A stretch of 64,000 bases of DNA from Burkholderia ambifaria AMMD. Lineage in GTDB: Bacteria > Pseudomonadota > Gammaproteobacteria > Burkholderiales > Burkholderiaceae. The stretch covers positions 62,001 to 126,000 of the forward strand of contig NC_008390.1 of NCBI RefSeq assembly GCF_000203915.1, in the 5' to 3' direction. Both the position numbers and the translations under genes were made by a program. Shown here in pieces: positions 61,828-64,000 of the stretch. The stretch's first letter is position 1, and each line of letters opens with the position of its first letter. Below the pieces are notes generated by a model, which was given only the letters and a program-made list of their open reading frames with translations, was not told the origin of the DNA and did no database searches.

Positions 61828-63480
61828 TCAAGCCGGATAGGCCCGTTGCAGCAACGCGGCGACGTCGAGCGCATGCGGATCGAAGCCGCCTGCAATCCGC
61901 CCCCACGACGATTCACCCAGCCGCGTCGCGACGAACGCGTCGGCGACGGCCGCGGGCGCGTCACGCCGCAGCAGGCACGCCTGCGCGACGAGCGCGAGCC
62001 GCTGCGCGAACAGGCGGGCCGACGCCTCGAGCGTGTCGGCCGGCGCCGCGAGCATCGCGCGCAGCGCATCGAGCGCCGCGCGGATGCGCGGTTCGCCCGC
62101 GCCGAGGTCGGTCAGTTCGGCGAGCAGCGCCGCGGCCGCGTCGGGTTCGCGCGACACCGCGCGCAGCACGTCGAGGCACATCACGTTGCCGGAGCCTTCC
62201 CAGATCGAGTTGACCGGCGCTTCGCGGAACAGCCGCGCGATCGGGCCGTCGTCGACGTAGCCGTTGCCGCCGAACACCTCCATCACCTCGCCGGTCAGCT
62301 CGACCGCGCGCTTGCAGACCCAGAACTTCGCGGCGGGCGTGACGATCCGTTTCCACGCGCGTTCGCGCGGCGAGTCGTCGCGTTCGAACGCGTCGGCGAG
62401 CCGCATCGCGAGCGCGAGCGCGGCCTCGCTTTCGAGCGCGAGATCGGCGAGCACGGTGCGCATCAGCGGCTGCTCGGCGAGCGCGCGGCCGAACGCATGG
62501 CGCTGGCGCGTGTACGCGATCGCCTGCACGACGCCCTGGCGCAGCATCGCCGCGCTGCCGAGCACGCAGCTCAGCCGCGTGTAGGTGGCCATCTCGATGA
62601 TGGTCGGAATGCCGCGGCCTTCGTCGCCGAGCATGATGCCCCACGCGTCGTTCAGCTCGATCTCGCTGCTCGAGTTGCTGCGGTTGCCGACCTTGTTCTT
62701 CAGCCGCTGGATCTCGACCGCGTTCTTCGTGCCGTCCGGCCGCCAGCGCGGCACGTAGAAGCACGACGGGCCACCGGCCTCGGTGCGCGCGACGACCAGG
62801 TGCGCGTCGCACATCGGCGCGGAGAAGAACCACTTGTGGCCGCGCAGCCGGTATTCGCCGCCGCGCCCGCCCGCGCCGACGGCAGTCGCGAGCGTCGTGT
62901 TCGCGCGCACGTCGGAGCCGCCCTGTTTCTCGGTCATCCCCATGCCGAACCAGATCGAGCGCTTGTCGGCGACCGGCACGTCGCGCGGATCGTAGTCGTC
63001 GCTGTACAGCTTGTCGCGCAGCAGGTTCCACAGCGCGGGCTCCTTCTGCAGCACCGGAATCGCGGCCTGCGTCATCGTCGCCGGGCACAGCGTGCCGGCC
63101 TCGATCTGGCCGTGCAGGTAGAAGCCGGCGGCGCTCGCGGCCCAGCGGCCGGGGCGCGTATCGCGGAACGGGAGCGACACGAAGCCTTCGTGGCGGTACA
63201 GGCCGAGCAGCGTGTGCCAGGCCGGATGGAAGTCGACGCGGTCGATGCGCCGGCCGCGCCGGTCGAACGCGTTCAGCTCCGGCGTGTGGCGGTTCGCTTC
63301 GTCGGCGAGCTGTGCGGTGTCGGCGCTGCCAAGGCGCGCGCCGTATGCGTCGAGCTGCGGCACGGCCCAGTCGGCGCCCGCGCGGGCCAGCGCGTCGCGC
63401 AGCGCGATGTCGGTGGCGAAGAGGTTATAGTCGACCAGTTCGTCGAACTGGTTCGTGACTGCATGGTTCGACTCGGTCAT
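61828..63480 (-). CDS. aidB: AidB-like acyl-CoA dehydrogenase family flavoprotein
   Basis: A 550-residue FAD protein close in length and sequence to E. coli AidB, an alkylation-response protein that binds DNA and has acyl-CoA dehydrogenase fold. Shared stretches include VDFHPAWHTLLGLYRHEG, GMGMTEKQGGSDVRANTT, HKWFFSAPMCDAHLVVA, GNRSNSSSEIELNDAWG, TPAAKFWVCKRAVEL and PVNSIWEGSGNVMCLDVLR. Start at 63480 (MTESNHAV). Its DNA-protection role is known for E. coli; here it is inferred. It is divergent from a TetR regulator. Confidence 0.88.
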   Translation of the reverse strand: MTESNHAVTNQFDELVDYNLFATDIALRDALARAGADWAVPQLDAYGARLGSADTAQLADEANRHTPELNAFDRRGRRIDRVDFHPAWHTLLGLYRHEGFVSLPFRDTRPGRWAASAAGFYLHGQIEAGTLCPATMTQAAIPVLQKEPALWNLLRDKLYSDDYDPRDVPVADKRSIWFGMGMTEKQGGSDVRANTTLATAVGAGGRGGEYRLRGHKWFFSAPMCDAHLVVARTEAGGPSCFYVPRWRPDGTKNAVEIQRLKNKVGNRSNSSSEIELNDAWGIMLGDEGRGIPTIIEMATYTRLSCVLGSAAMLRQGVVQAIAYTRQRHAFGRALAEQPLMRTVLADLALESEAALALAMRLADAFERDDSPRERAWKRIVTPAAKFWVCKRAVELTGEVMEVFGGNGYVDDGPIARLFREAPVNSIWEGSGNVMCLDVLRAVSREPDAAAALLAELTDLGAGEPRIRAALDALRAMLAAPADTLEASARLFAQRLALVAQACLLRRDAPAAVADAFVATRLGESSWGRIAGGFDPHALDVAALLQRAYPA

Positions 63481-63599
63481 CGGGCTGTCTCCGGTCTCGT
63501 GCTTCGCGGTCTGCTGCGCGGGTGCCGTGCCACTGGCGATCGCGCGCCAGCGCCGGCTTCCGGTCAAACGTGTATCCGCTGAATTTCAGAGTAGCAAAT

Positions 63600-64000
63600 A
63601 TGCCGCCGCGACATGTTCAGGTTCCGGCGCCGCCCGGCCAGCCGGCGGCGCAACCCGCGCCCGCGTTGCGCCGCCGGCCGCGCCAGTCGCGCGCGCAGGC
63701 CACGTCCGACGCGCTTCAGCAGGCCTTCGTTCAGCTTTTGCTCGAGCGCGGCTACGCGAAGGCGACGATCCGCGAGATCGCGGCCGTCGCGGGCGTAAGC
63801 ATCGGCACCTTCTATGAATACTTCGGCGACAAGCAGAGCCTCGCCGCGCTGTGCATCCACCGGCGCGTGCAGGCGCTGGCAGACCGGCTGCGCGACGCGG
63901 CGCACGGCTTGGGCGGCGCGCCGCGCGCCGAACTCGCGGCCGCGCTGGTGGATGTGCAGGTCGATGCGATCGGCGCCGACGCCGCACTGTGGGGCGCTTT
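63600..64000 (+). CDS. TetR-family regulator, 5' part (cut by window end)
   Basis: The first 133 residues of a TetR regulator. A Pro/Ala/Arg-rich leader (residues 1-30) precedes the helix-turn-helix TIREIAAVAGVSIGTFYEYF with GDKQSLAALCIHRR. The frame is open to the window end. It is divergent from aidB across 120 bases, so it may regulate aidB and itself. Confidence 0.88.
   Translation, partial: MPPRHVQVPAPPGQPAAQPAPALRRRPRQSRAQATSDALQQAFVQLLLERGYAKATIREIAAVAGVSIGTFYEYFGDKQSLAALCIHRRVQALADRLRDAAHGLGGAPRAELAAALVDVQVDAIGADAALWGA

Overview
The window is high-GC (about two thirds G+C by eye) chromosomal DNA from a betaproteobacterium. It is almost certainly Burkholderia, most likely the B. cepacia complex, main chromosome near its origin. 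Support for this comes from the mnmG-rsmG-parA-parB block followed by the complete atpIBEFHAGDC operon, universal-type parS sites, DnaA boxes, codon use, and protein families typical of Burkholderiales (DUF3717, MnmC, HemE, PriA, fused LivM-LivG). I see no insertion sequence, prophage, CRISPR array, rRNA or tRNA gene; this is core chromosome rather than an accessory island.

Layout. 1-6139: gspD (5' part, minus), a lytic transglycosylase, a CobW-type metal GTPase, hupB (minus) and mnmC. 6140-9664: a Kef-type antiporter and a YbdK-type ligase flanked on both sides by DnaA-box-bearing spacers; 6184-6445 is my best guess for an origin-like region. 9665-13085: MarR regulator, class-1 amidotransferase, old yellow enzyme, SET-domain protein. 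13176-19601: a two-component system, a DUF3717 protein, the phenylalanine hydroxylase pair phhA/phhB with a divergent Lrp regulator, a CYTH protein and a LysR regulator divergent from a GMC oxidoreductase. 21884-32739: two complete branched-chain-amino-acid-type ABC transporters, one with separate LivM and LivG and one with the two fused.

32767-47005: a parS palindrome, mnmG (with a second parS inside), rsmG, parA, parB, an ion permease and the F1Fo ATP synthase operon. 47263-54471: acyl-CoA synthetase, a possible minus-strand structured RNA, periplasmic cyclohexadienyl dehydratase, hemE and priA. 54822-64000: the trifunctional proline utilisation protein putA with its likely GTTGCA operators, another Liv-type binding protein, an azoreductase with a divergent LysR regulator, aidB, and a TetR regulator cut by the window end.

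How it fits together. The centre is origin-proximal housekeeping: segregation (ParA, ParB, parS), replication restart (PriA), nucleoid packaging (HU), wobble-uridine tRNA modification (MnmG, MnmC) and energy supply. Around it lie amino-acid uptake and catabolism genes (liv systems, phhAB, putA, pheC).

No clear novel multi-gene system is present. The most unusual signals are non-coding: three tandem hairpins with compensatory arm changes between atpD and atpC, a possible 250-nt structured RNA at about 49.07-49.32 kb, a parS palindrome merged with a terminator-like T tract, and a three-copy 34-bp motif upstream of mnmG and atpI. Among proteins, the methyltransferase half of MnmC appears to have lost its signature motif.
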